Source: a virus. Taken from it: 31,492 bases of DNA. This document shows, in pieces, positions 22,819 through 29,511 of the stretch. The stretch spans positions 1 to 31,492 of the IMG/VR virus record IMGVR_UViG_3300032893_000218. One strand, written 5' to 3'. The stretch's first letter is position 1. Each line of letters opens with the position of its first letter. The notes beneath the pieces are model-generated. The model worked only from the letters and a program-made list of their open reading frames with translations. It ran no database searches and had not been told where the DNA came from. A program made the translations under genes and the position numbers.

Positions 22819-23956
22819 TTTTTAACCTTTTAATACGCTTAACCTGTTCTATTATAATATCCTGGAAAGGATAATAATAAAGTGTCTCTTGTGTTCGATC
22901 TCGCCCAAGGAAATAAATCGTATTTGAAAATCCGGTAAATGATGCTATTTCTTCTGGATTCTCCCAACAAAATTTAACATAATCTTTGTAAGCAAAAGTG
23001 TCTGGAAGTCGTTTTTGAGTAAAATTATCAAGACATCTTACATCCTGTTTCCTGATAGTTATATCAAGGAATTGATCTTTAAACCTTTCATAAAACATAT
23101 CAAAAGAAACGCCTTCCGCTTCTTCTTGCCATGTTAAATCATAATACTCTTTACTGAAAATGTCAAGATCGCTTCCGATTAATATCGGTTTGCCGAAATG
23201 TTTTTTTAAAATATCTCCATATGATGGTGTTTTAATTGAGAAAATGTTTTTTGATCTAACTGAAATTTTATTTTTAATGGCAAATTCCATGATAGGTCTT
23301 AATTTTATATTTTGACTTCTTGTTAATGAATTTATTTCTTTTGAATTGGCATAGATATTCTTAATCCCATGTAATGGCTGAATAATATATCCAATTTCTG
23401 GATTTTTTGACATGAATTTTATTATTTCTTGATTGGAAATATATTTTGATATAACCGGATTAAATCCGACATTAATCATAATACCTTTTTTCTTTAATTT
23501 TTTAATAAGATTTAATCTGTTTTCAATAGATGGGGCTTTCTTCTCCAATAGTTTCGCTGAATCATCAAATGAAGTTATCGTAATATAAACTACATCTTTC
23601 TTGGTCACTATTTTCAGGAACCATTCTAAATCTTCTTCGGAATGATAACCTTTTGTTTGATAGTATATAGGAAATCCGGCATCCCGTAACATTTGAATTT
23701 CAGATTTGTATGTTTCTTTATCGTTACAATTAAAAAAATCTGATGTATTTGAAATACAAATAGGATAACGATTTTCAAGATAATATGATAATAAAGAACC
23801 ATCATATTTTTTATTTATAGCGTTCTCAATTTGTTTTATGGATGTTTTTTTATCTTTACTACCGACAAAACAGTACCGACATTTATTCAAACAATCACCA
23901 ATATCTAAATGCAATGGTATTGGAATACTATAAACACCATGAAGTTTTATACTCAT
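22799..23956 (-). CDS. Radical SAM enzyme (SPL-like)
   Basis: A 385-residue protein. 'LDIGDCLNKCRYCFVGSKD' supplies the CxxxCxxC cluster (Cys22, 26, 29). 'YPICISNTSDFFNCNDKET' and 'AGFPIYYQTKGYHSEEDLEW' follow the spore photoproduct lyase/Rv2578c-type pattern, with strand 'YITITSFDDSAKLLEKKAPS' and 'RLNLIKKLKKKGIMINVGFN'. SPL-type enzymes repair or alter DNA bases by radical chemistry. A phage copy next to ParB-like and terminase genes could act on DNA or on the adjacent small peptide. The target is not visible. The start overlaps a 26-codon leader ORF (ATGA). Confidence 0.75.
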   Translation of the reverse strand: MSIKLHGVYSIPIPLHLDIGDCLNKCRYCFVGSKDKKTSIKQIENAINKKYDGSLLSYYLENRYPICISNTSDFFNCNDKETYKSEIQMLRDAGFPIYYQTKGYHSEEDLEWFLKIVTKKDVVYITITSFDDSAKLLEKKAPSIENRLNLIKKLKKKGIMINVGFNPVISKYISNQEIIKFMSKNPEIGYIIQPLHGIKNIYANSKEINSLTRSQNIKLRPIMEFAIKNKISVRSKNIFSIKTPSYGDILKKHFGKPILIGSDLDIFSKEYYDLTWQEEAEGVSFDMFYERFKDQFLDITIRKQDVRCLDNFTQKRLPDTFAYKDYVKFCWENPEEIASFTGFSNTIYFLGRDRTQETLYYYPFQDIIIEQVKRIKRLKNDFDMD

Positions 23957-24033
23957 TTTATTTTTTCCATGTCATTCAAAATTTGATATTGTTCTTCTTT
24001 ATTATCTATTATAAAATATTTATCTATAATCAT
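23953..24033 (-). CDS. 26-residue leader ORF coupled to the radical SAM gene
   Basis: ATG 24033 has AAAAAAAGGAACATATT as an excellent ribosome site and encodes 'MIIDKYFIIDNKEEQYQILN' 'DMEKIK'. The stop overlaps the radical SAM ATG (ATGA). That enzyme gene has no separate strong ribosome site, so its translation probably depends on this leader. It is the first ORF after the promoter at 24192-24220 and two hairpins. Confidence 0.6.
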   Translation of the reverse strand: MIIDKYFIIDNKEEQYQILNDMEKIK

Positions 24034-24057
24034 AATATGTTCCTTTTTTTAAAAAGT

Positions 24058-24132
24058 GCCGGCTAACTGAATTAAAAAATTATAAAAATATTCATCAGCC
24101 GGCTAAAAAAAATCCTGTATGTCGGGAGGATT
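24058..24132 (-). terminator. Tandem terminator-like hairpins in leader of radical SAM operon
   Basis: On the minus strand AATCCT...AGGATT (24111-24132) is followed by a run of T, and a second inverted repeat GCCGGC...GCCGGC (24058-24103, arms extended by CTGA-type pairing) is followed by CTTTTT. Both lie between the promoter and the first ribosome site, so readthrough must be conditional or inefficient. Confidence 0.6.
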
Positions 24133-24191
24133 ATTTTAAAAAATTTCTAATAATCTCAATCTAAGGGTTATTTAGTAACCCTAATATTTAT

Positions 24192-24220
24192 ATATTATAT
24201 CTAATTTAATATTTTGTCAA
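24192..24220 (-). promoter_or_regulatory. Promoter for radical SAM / ParB / terminase operon
   Basis: TTGACA (24215-24220) and TAATAT (24192-24197) with a 17-base spacer. A 7-bp hairpin AGGGTTA/TAACCCT (24164-24182) sits at the expected 5' end of the transcript. Confidence 0.75.
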
Positions 24221-24253
24221 ATCTATAATTCTATTTTATCGATTTCATTTTTT

Positions 24254-24418
24254 TTATTTTATTTCGCATATTTCATCAATTTTAAAAGATATTTCATTAC
24301 TATTCAAATCTTCATATTTTGTAATAATTTTATCTATAGCTTCATTTTCATCCTTTGCTTCAATTATATCTGTCCTTAATATTTTTAATGTTTGCGTGCT
24401 TTCTATTTTATATTTCAT
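24254..24418 (-). CDS. Small acidic protein, unknown function
   Basis: A 54-residue protein from ATG 24418, overlapping the helicase stop (ATGA). 'LKILRTDIIEAKDENEAIDK' then 'IITKYEDLNSNEISFKIDEI' is a beta-alpha-beta-like pattern with 'eA.deneAi.ki', common in small phage proteins downstream of replication genes. No specific function recognised. It is the last gene of the replication operon. Confidence 0.6.
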   Translation of the reverse strand: MKYKIESTQTLKILRTDIIEAKDENEAIDKIITKYEDLNSNEISFKIDEICEIK

Positions 24419-25689
24419 TTATTGATATTATAACTTTTCTCAAATCTTTTTATGTCTGTCCTAAAAGTGAAATATTCTTTACTCAATTCTCCATTTCTAT
24501 TTTTAGAGACCTTAATCCCTATATCTCTTTTTGAGAACTCTCCGTCAACCGCATAATTTATCGTCCACAATAAGAATATTATGTCGGCATGATATTCAAT
24601 ATCTCCGTTGCCTTTTATGTGTGAATTTTCGGGTTCAATATTCTTCCCAGTGCGATTCAGTGCTACTACTTCAACAACCGGGATATTTAATTCTTTTGCA
24701 AGTGATTTACTTTCAGCTGATATAATTTCGAGTCGTTCATATGCTTGATTAACTCCGGGCAATCGTAAGTAATGCAAGTAGTCAATGTACAAACATTCAA
24801 TATTATACTTCTTTTTCATGATAATTGCTTTGTCTTTGATCTCTTGCCAGTTCCTGGTTGAATCGTAAACATATAATTTCTTTTCATACAATTGGACTAA
24901 GGCTTTTGAGATTGCATCTTTTTCCGAAGTCTTTATTAAATTTTTTTGTAGCAATTTCGGATTAACCCCGGCGACCATGCAAGCCATAAGTAAAAATATT
25001 TTCTTCTTCGGCATCTCGCAACTAAAAAATCCTATTGACATATTTTTTCTCATTATTTGATTTTGAATAAGGCTCATTACAAAACTGGTCTTCCCGACAG
25101 ATTCTTGACCCCCGATCAAAACGTAATCAGTCTTATCATATCCGTCGTTATTTTCCTGAATCTTTTCAAACCCAGAATAAACTTTCTCCTCGATAAGATT
25201 CGCTTGTAAGTTTTCAACAATCTTGACGTATTCTTTTTTCCCGTCTTCAATTTCCGCCTCATCCGGCGTCTGAACTTCCTGTATTATCTTTTCAACTTCC
25301 ACTTTTATTTCAATCGCACTTTGTCCGTTTATGGTCTTTAAATATGTCTGCAATGTTCTTTTAAGATATTCTTTTATTAATATTTCGAGATAGAAATTGG
25401 CAACCATGCAAGTATCAAAATATTTATCCTGAATTTTCGATAAATCCGAAGAGAAGAAGTTCTTATTAACTAAAATATAATCTGCAATCATTAAATAATT
25501 ATAATCATGATTTACACTTTCAACTTTTGAAATTATATCCAATAATTTTATTGAACTTTCGGTAATAAATATATTCCGATATTTCATAATTATATTAAAA
25601 TATTTGTTATCTCGCATCAAAATACTTAATAATTTTTCCTCTGTTTCTTTTATCGTTGTTTTATTTGGACTATATCGTTGTTCAGTCAA
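24415..25689 (-). CDS. DnaB-type replicative helicase
   Basis: A 424-residue protein from a TTG at 25689 with GGGGAGGA five bases upstream. An earlier in-frame ATG has no ribosome site and lies deep in the upstream gene. Walker A 'LIGGQESVGKTSFVMSLIQN' is near residues 193-202, 'IGFFSCEMPKKKIFLLMACM' is the H1a/sensor strand, and Walker B 'IECLYIDYLHYLRL' has Asp near 303. 'VVALNRTGKN' and 'HADIIFLLW' correspond to the later DnaB motifs. The N-terminal half is helical as in DnaB. It unwinds DNA at the phage fork and is loaded by the adjacent initiator. Confidence 0.85.
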   Translation of the reverse strand: MTEQRYSPNKTTIKETEEKLLSILMRDNKYFNIIMKYRNIFITESSIKLLDIISKVESVNHDYNYLMIADYILVNKNFFSSDLSKIQDKYFDTCMVANFYLEILIKEYLKRTLQTYLKTINGQSAIEIKVEVEKIIQEVQTPDEAEIEDGKKEYVKIVENLQANLIEEKVYSGFEKIQENNDGYDKTDYVLIGGQESVGKTSFVMSLIQNQIMRKNMSIGFFSCEMPKKKIFLLMACMVAGVNPKLLQKNLIKTSEKDAISKALVQLYEKKLYVYDSTRNWQEIKDKAIIMKKKYNIECLYIDYLHYLRLPGVNQAYERLEIISAESKSLAKELNIPVVEVVALNRTGKNIEPENSHIKGNGDIEYHADIIFLLWTINYAVDGEFSKRDIGIKVSKNRNGELSKEYFTFRTDIKRFEKSYNINK

Positions 25690-26425
25690 AATGTTCCTCC
25701 CCATCAATCCCGATGTATCTATGTGGTTCATTTGGTTTGTTTGCAAGATCATATTTTATCTGATCGGGCATAATTTTTTTATCAATTTGATAATCTTCGA
25801 CTTTTGGATAATTATTTATGAAAGTAGCGAAATTCTTAATATATGTTTGGGATTTTTTACAATCATCCAAATATAAAGACATGGCTTTTAAAAGATAATC
25901 AGTTCCTTTTTCTTTTATCAATTTTATTAATTTATCTTTCTTAAAATTACTTCTATTTGTATTCTTATTTCTTAATAGACATTTAGGCGGATACGCCGAT
26001 TGAATTTTTTTTATAGAAGAATCAATTATAGAAGAATCTTTGTTCTCACTTTTGAGTGAGACGGGGTTATATGTTTCGGGTGAAAGGGGGTTATACTTTT
26101 CGGTGAGACGGTCATACTTTTCGGTAAAACGGTAACAAGAATAAGTTCCACCTATTTTATGACATTTATGAATCAATAATCCAATATCGCAAATTTTTTT
26201 CATTCTTTTTGCAAGTGCAATTTTGTTGTTTATTTTTAAAATTGGCAAATTGTCTATAATAGATTGATAGTTAATCCAAAGATATTCTTGATTATCAATA
26301 ATAAATTTTTTCATTTTTTGAGTATGCCAAAAATCAATTATCCATCTTAATATAATTGCGTCATTTGCATCTAATCCTAATTCGCATAAATATTCTTGAT
26401 TTAATCCTTCAATTGTATATTTCAT
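25682..26425 (-). CDS. Winged-helix replication initiator (lambda O / DnaD-like role)
   Basis: A 247-residue protein. The N-terminal 'ELGLDANDAIILRWIIDFWH' then 'YLWINYQSIIDNLPILKINN' 'KIALAKRMKKICDIGLLIHK' is a winged-helix pattern shared by phage replisome organisers. The centre carries short repeats ('RFTEKYDRLTEKYNPLSPET') encoded by iteron-like DNA (26057-26132). The C-terminal 'LIKEKGTDYLLKAMSLYLDD' 'CKKSQTYIKNFATFINNYPK' resembles the helicase-loading domain of DnaD-like proteins. Directly upstream of the helicase, it probably binds the origin and loads it. Confidence 0.7.
   Translation of the reverse strand: MKYTIEGLNQEYLCELGLDANDAIILRWIIDFWHTQKMKKFIIDNQEYLWINYQSIIDNLPILKINNKIALAKRMKKICDIGLLIHKCHKIGGTYSCYRFTEKYDRLTEKYNPLSPETYNPVSLKSENKDSSIIDSSIKKIQSAYPPKCLLRNKNTNRSNFKKDKLIKLIKEKGTDYLLKAMSLYLDDCKKSQTYIKNFATFINNYPKVEDYQIDKKIMPDQIKYDLANKPNEPHRYIGIDGEEHFD
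26057..26132 (-). repeat. Iteron-like repeats, candidate replication origin
   Basis: On the plus strand three units start TGAGACGG or TGAAAGGG and end TTTCGG: 26057-26080, 26081-26103 and 26104-26124 (24, 23 and 21 bases), with a fourth partial unit TAAAACGG. They lie inside the initiator gene. In lambda and several other phages the origin iterons lie within the initiator gene. Supporting: AT-rich flanks. Repeats are visible; origin activity is inferred. Confidence 0.55.
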
Positions 26426-26442
26426 TTTATATTCCTTTTAAT

Positions 26443-26970
26443 CTATTTTTGATTATTTGTTTTTCTCCAATTATGTAAAATCCCAAAAGAATAAGTAACA
26501 ATATTATTTACTTTTTTTACGTATCCAATTTCTAATGCTTCTTTAATTTTTTGTATTGTAAATATTTTTAAAAATTGTTTATAAGAAAGTTTATCATGTA
26601 AAGTAAGAGAACTTTTATAAGTTAAAGAACAATAATATTTTTCTATTTCATCAACATCATTATTTATACTGTTTTCTTCTTTTTTCAAATATTTATTATA
26701 TTCAATTAGTTGTTCTCTTTTATTTTTTATTTTTTCATTTAAATAATCTATATCATCTCTGCATATTTTATCAATTTTATTTTTACCTTTACCGCGATTA
26801 CAATCAAAACAGCTTGTAATTAAATTGCTTATATCGTCGATTCCTTTTTCAAATTTTGGAGTTATGTGATCTACTTCTAAAACAACATCAGGCACTTTAC
26901 GACCACAATATTGACATTTAAATCCATCTCTTTTGAAAATCTCAAATCTTAATTTTTTTGTTATTGCCAT
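26443..26970 (-). CDS. HNH endonuclease
   Basis: A 175-residue protein from ATG 26970, with AAAGGAG five bases upstream. An earlier in-frame start lies inside the leader hairpin and is rejected. 'LRFEIFKRDGFKCQYCGRKV' then 'LEVDHITPKFEKGIDDISNL' 'ITSCFDCNRGKGKNK' is the standard HNH domain: two CxxC zinc pairs and the DH...N...H-type core. The C-terminal half is helical and may contact DNA or replication proteins. It lies in front of the initiator gene and may be a free-standing homing nuclease or a recombination nuclease. A highly structured leader lies upstream. Confidence 0.8.
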   Translation of the reverse strand: MAITKKLRFEIFKRDGFKCQYCGRKVPDVVLEVDHITPKFEKGIDDISNLITSCFDCNRGKGKNKIDKICRDDIDYLNEKIKNKREQLIEYNKYLKKEENSINNDVDEIEKYYCSLTYKSSLTLHDKLSYKQFLKIFTIQKIKEALEIGYVKKVNNIVTYSFGILHNWRKTNNQK

Positions 26971-26982
26971 TAAAACTCCTTT

Positions 26983-27085
26983 CAAAAATAAAAGCCTCAA
27001 CTATTGCTTCTGGTTGATAAGACCAACATCGGAAGAAATTGTTAAAAACTTCCAATTAAAGCAATAGTCAAGGCTTTAACAATTT
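26983..27085 (-). promoter_or_regulatory. Structured leader with competing hairpins (attenuator candidate)
   Basis: A 19-base arm (27059-27077) pairs with 26991-27009, allowing two G-U pairs, and is followed on the minus strand by TTTTATTTTTG, a terminator-like end. Inside are smaller hairpins GGAAG/CTTCC and TGGTC/GACCA-type. An 11-bp perfect inverted repeat, AAATTGTTAAA/TTTAACAATTT (27075-27085 with 27036-27046), overlaps the first arm by three bases and would compete with it. This is the layout of a terminator/antiterminator switch. It ends just before the HNH ribosome site. Confidence 0.6.
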
Positions 27086-27111
27086 TTTATCTATACAAAT
27101 AGACATTCAGG

Positions 27112-27129
27112 TTTATCACTCCTGATAAA
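27112..27129. promoter_or_regulatory. Inverted repeat at transcript start, possible operator
   Basis: TTTATCA CTCC TGATAAA forms a perfect 7-bp inverted repeat with a 4-base centre. It lies just downstream of the -10 element of the promoter at 27133-27161, so it could be a repressor site or a 5' hairpin. Confidence 0.45.
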
Positions 27130-27132
27130 TTT

Positions 27133-27161
27133 ACATTACTTCATTTCCTTTTTTTTGTCAA
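27133..27161 (-). promoter_or_regulatory. Promoter for HNH / replication operon
   Basis: TTGACA (27156-27161) and TAATGT (27133-27138) with a 17-base spacer on the minus strand. It precedes the structured leader and the HNH, initiator and helicase genes. Confidence 0.75.
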
Positions 27162-27176
27162 TCTAAATCTTTAAAA

Positions 27177-27338
27177 TTAAAAATTAATCTGATGTGTTTC
27201 TTCCCACATCTTTTTTAAGTCTTCATCAATCTTTTTTTTATCCATAAACCAACCACAATTTAATTTTTCTTTTTGAACTTTCTTTTTGACATTGCAAAAA
27301 ATACGCATGTAATTATAATAACAGTCTTCACAGCTCAT
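27177..27338 (-). CDS. Small cysteine protein, possible zinc binder
   Basis: A 53-residue protein from ATG 27338, with AAAAAAGGAAGTTATAAA upstream. 'MSCEDCYYNYMRIFCNVKKK' then 'VQKEKLNCGWFMDKKKIDED' contains four Cys (C3, C6, C15, C28) that could bind zinc. The rest is Lys-rich. A 16-codon ORF overlapping its start by ATGA (27335-27385) may couple it to the upstream gene. Function unknown; it is the last gene before the replication promoter. Confidence 0.6.
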   Translation of the reverse strand: MSCEDCYYNYMRIFCNVKKKVQKEKLNCGWFMDKKKIDEDLKKMWEETHQINF

Positions 27339-27381
27339 TTTATAACTTCCTTTTTTCTCGCTTTAGAATTATTTTTGACAT

Positions 27382-27651
27382 TCATATTTCCTCTGCATCT
27401 ATTAACCAAATAAAATCACTATTAGCCGCATTGCAATCATTCTTTTTTCGAGGATAAAAAATATAATCAAAGTCACTTGCTACCGAAGCCCAAATTGTTG
27501 CATTTTTGAAAATAAAATTATCCTGACAATCCGCCAAATGCCCTCCATGATACCAAATCTTGACGCTATTGAAATTTGGATTTTTAATAAAATTCCCCAT
27601 TTGTACTAATATTTTACGTGTATCGTTAAAATCATGATATTTAGATTTCAT
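27382..27651 (-). CDS. Hypothetical phage protein
   Basis: An 89-residue protein from ATG 27651, with AAAGGATATTAATT upstream. 'VKIWYHGGHLADCQDNFIFK' then 'ATIWASVASDFDYIFYPRKK' and 'SDFIWLIDAEEI' show alternating strands with many aromatic residues, suggesting a small globular beta fold. I recognise no family. It lies just after a terminator-like hairpin. Confidence 0.55.
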   Translation of the reverse strand: MKSKYHDFNDTRKILVQMGNFIKNPNFNSVKIWYHGGHLADCQDNFIFKNATIWASVASDFDYIFYPRKKNDCNAANSDFIWLIDAEEI

Positions 27652-27653
27652 AA

Positions 27654-27788
27654 TTAATATCCTTTACCGTTGTCGATTACGCTTTGATCTTCTTCATTTA
27701 TAAAACATCTAATTCTTGATCCATTTAATCCTTTTAAAAAGATGGGCGACGTTTTACTGGGGAGGCGTCGCCCTATTGTGTAAATCAT
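27654..27788 (-). CDS. Possible 44-residue ORF across a terminator hairpin
   Basis: From ATG 27788 the frame reads 'MIYTIGRRLPSKTSPIFLKG' then 'LNGSRIRCFINEEDQSVIDN' 'GKGY' and stops two bases before the next ATG. The second half looks coding, but the ribosome site is weak and the first half is made of a GC-rich hairpin with T-run (27736-27773). Either a small gene contains a terminator, or the coding look is chance. Confidence 0.35.
   Translation of the reverse strand: MIYTIGRRLPSKTSPIFLKGLNGSRIRCFINEEDQSVIDNGKGY
27736..27773 (-). terminator. Rho-independent terminator after the NinG-like gene
   Basis: GGGCGACG and CGTCGCCC form a perfect 8-bp GC-rich stem with a 14-base loop, followed on the minus strand by ATCTTTTT. 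It ends the early operon shortly after the NinG-like gene. There is no T-run on the other side, so it acts on minus-strand transcription. Confidence 0.65.
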
Positions 27789-27796
27789 CCAATTTT

Positions 27797-28210
27797 TCAC
27801 TCGTAAGAGCTACTTTCGGAATTTAATTCAATTTTTTTTAATTTTTTCTTATAAATATTAATCATAGTTTGCAAATCAGAATTTGAAAATTTGACTACTG
27901 ATTTATGTTTTATATACAATAGATCAAATTTTTTCTTACCAAACTTATTTATGTACCAGTTAAAATAAGGATAAGAATCGTACTCATGTCTAAGATTGCA
28001 TCCCATACATTGAACAAAAACATTGCTTTCGTCCCATTTTGTCGATAAATTGACAGACGAAAAAACGTGACCAGCCGTGGAATTATTTTGACTACCACAA
28101 ATAACACAAATATTATTTCCTTTCAACCTGATATATTTATTGAAAACTTGCGTCAATTCAAGTTTAAGTTTTTGATATGAAGGCTTTTTATTCATTTTTT
28201 GCTTTTTCAT
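27797..28210 (-). CDS. NinG/Rap-like recombination protein
   Basis: A 137-residue protein from ATG 28210, with AAAAGGGTGA upstream. 'NICVICGSQNNSTAGHVFSS' then 'TKWDESNVFVQCMGCNLRHE' is the zinc/HNH-like core of the NinG family: C..C, aGH, 'd..N...QC..CN'. 'PYFNWYINKFGKKKFDLL' also matches. NinG-type proteins (Rap in lambda) act on Holliday junctions or branched DNA in phage recombination. The N-terminus is Lys-rich. It overlaps the upstream gene by 23 bases. Confidence 0.75.
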   Translation of the reverse strand: MKKQKMNKKPSYQKLKLELTQVFNKYIRLKGNNICVICGSQNNSTAGHVFSSVNLSTKWDESNVFVQCMGCNLRHEYDSYPYFNWYINKFGKKKFDLLYIKHKSVVKFSNSDLQTMINIYKKKLKKIELNSESSSYE

Positions 28211-28385
28211 CTTCACCCTTTTTTATTAGGTATCTTTTTATTTCATGGAATTCTTTAGCAATATTTTTAAAATATTCTATTTTATCTTTATTTGGACGAT
28301 TTTTTATTAAATGCATCCTCAATTCATTTTTAAAGTCTTTAATATACTCTTTTAGAAAATTTTTATAACGTTCATCAATAGTCAT
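28188..28385 (-). CDS. Small Lys/Glu-rich helical protein
   Basis: A 65-residue protein from ATG 28385, with GAGAGGAATTGGAAA upstream. Longer frames overlap the DUF1367-like gene fully and are rejected. 'YKNFLKEYIKDFKNELRMHL' and 'IEYFKNIAKEFHEIKRYLIK' are amphipathic helices. It is too short and low in complexity to assign. It overlaps both neighbours, so it is probably expressed with the recombination genes. Confidence 0.55.
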   Translation of the reverse strand: MTIDERYKNFLKEYIKDFKNELRMHLIKNRPNKDKIEYFKNIAKEFHEIKRYLIKKGEDEKAKNE

Positions 28386-28806
28386 TTTCCAATTCCTCTC
28401 TTGATACTTTAAGCATTTTTGTAAGTAAATCAATTGCACAATTATAAAACTTTTCAAATTTTTTTTGCCCCATTTTTTGAAACGATATACTATCTGGAAT
28501 AATTCTCTTCTGTCCATGTAGATCAATTATTTCTTTTGTATATCCTAATTCATATTTTATAGAAATATGAAGCATTTCAACATTTAAACAACCAAAATTA
28601 TTATAATGCTCAATAATATCTTCAAGGATTGACCAGTATTTATCATGATGTTTTTTATTACGCTCATAATCCCATGAAATTTTAATTTTTTCATTGACTT
28701 TGATTTTTTTATATTCCTCAATATCTTTTTCGGATACTGGAAATAGTCCTGTAATGTTGCCAAAACTATTTATTATTTCTTTAGCATTACATTTTATCAA
28801 AGTCAT
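28375..28806 (-). CDS. DUF1367-like protein
   Basis: A 143-residue protein. The ATG at 28806 overlaps the upstream stop (ATGA), supporting this start over a longer frame. 'NITGLFPVSEKDIEEYKKIK' then 'WDYERNKKHHDKYWSILEDI' matches the DUF1367 pattern: '..l.P....d.e....lk.g.......RN..fh.kff.ll'. Members are common in phage recombination/replication regions next to NinG-type genes, as here. Their function is unknown. Confidence 0.6.
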   Translation of the reverse strand: MTLIKCNAKEIINSFGNITGLFPVSEKDIEEYKKIKVNEKIKISWDYERNKKHHDKYWSILEDIIEHYNNFGCLNVEMLHISIKYELGYTKEIIDLHGQKRIIPDSISFQKMGQKKFEKFYNCAIDLLTKMLKVSREELENDY

Positions 28807-29036
28807 TTTTTGAATTCCATTATTTTTTCTGTTGTATAACAATAATTTTTGGGATTTCTTTCATAACATTTATTACATTGTTCACAAATTACTTTATAAA
28901 TCGGCTCACATTGTGAAAAATCTTCACAGCAGGATATAAAATCATCGATGCTACATACACATCTAATATCAGAAAAACAAAGCCCATAATAATTATTTTT
29001 TTTCAAATAATCTAAAATAATATCTTTTACGTTCAT
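28803..29036 (-). CDS. Small cysteine-rich phage protein
   Basis: A 77-residue protein. 'IILDYLKKNNYYGLCFSDIR' then 'CVCSIDDFISCCEDFSQCEP' and 'CEQCNKCYERN' give nine Cys. The 'gl......C.C..ddf..C.....C.p.y' arrangement is a known type of small phage protein of unknown role, probably binding zinc. It overlaps the genes on both sides by four bases. Confidence 0.65.
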   Translation of the reverse strand: MNVKDIILDYLKKNNYYGLCFSDIRCVCSIDDFISCCEDFSQCEPIYKVICEQCNKCYERNPKNYCYTTEKIMEFKK

Positions 29037-29419
29037 TCTAATTCCTTTGATATATACTTTAATTCAAGATGTATTATTAATTGATCTATTTGACTTAATA
29101 GATGCCATTGTTCGCGAGTATATGGATTTTTGAAATTTAACTTAGTTTCATTCCATTCACCATTGACAAATATAATTTGAAATCGTTCGCCTTCAAAAGC
29201 ATATAGATAAACATCAGTTTTTAAAACATTTATTGGTTCGGGAAATACAGATTCGTATTTTTTTTCATCAGGTATAATTTCACAATCAGATTTTAATATA
29301 CCACAGTTCGTCCCTTTTTCATAATAACGATCATTATAAGAATCATTAATTTCAAATGTTTCACCAATTCTATCTTTATACCATACATCACTATTACATT
29401 TAATTATTTTTACTTTCAT
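29033..29419 (-). CDS. Hypothetical phage protein with beta-barrel-like N-terminus
   Basis: A 128-residue protein. 'MKVKIIKCNSDVWYKDRIGE' then 'TFEINDSYNDRYYEKGTNCG' 'ILKSDCEIIPDE' follows a pattern found in many small Firmicute phage proteins: '.KvKii......WY...iG..f.V.......yyv......i...DceiI'. This suggests a small SH3-like barrel. The C-terminal half is specific. The role is unknown. The ATG overlaps the next gene's stop region, and it lies downstream of the SSB-like gene. Confidence 0.55.
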   Translation of the reverse strand: MKVKIIKCNSDVWYKDRIGETFEINDSYNDRYYEKGTNCGILKSDCEIIPDEKKYESVFPEPINVLKTDVYLYAFEGERFQIIFVNGEWNETKLNFKNPYTREQWHLLSQIDQLIIHLELKYISKELE

Positions 29420-29511
29420 TTTTTACCTCCTTATATTAAATATTTCTTTAATTTAAACTAAAAAATGGCACATAACACAAAATCAAATAACTTCTAATTT
29501 TCATAATAACT

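Noticed and set aside
27335-27385. 16-codon ORF with ATGA overlaps on both sides
   Set aside because: Too short to support as a gene on its own; it may act only to couple translation of its neighbours.
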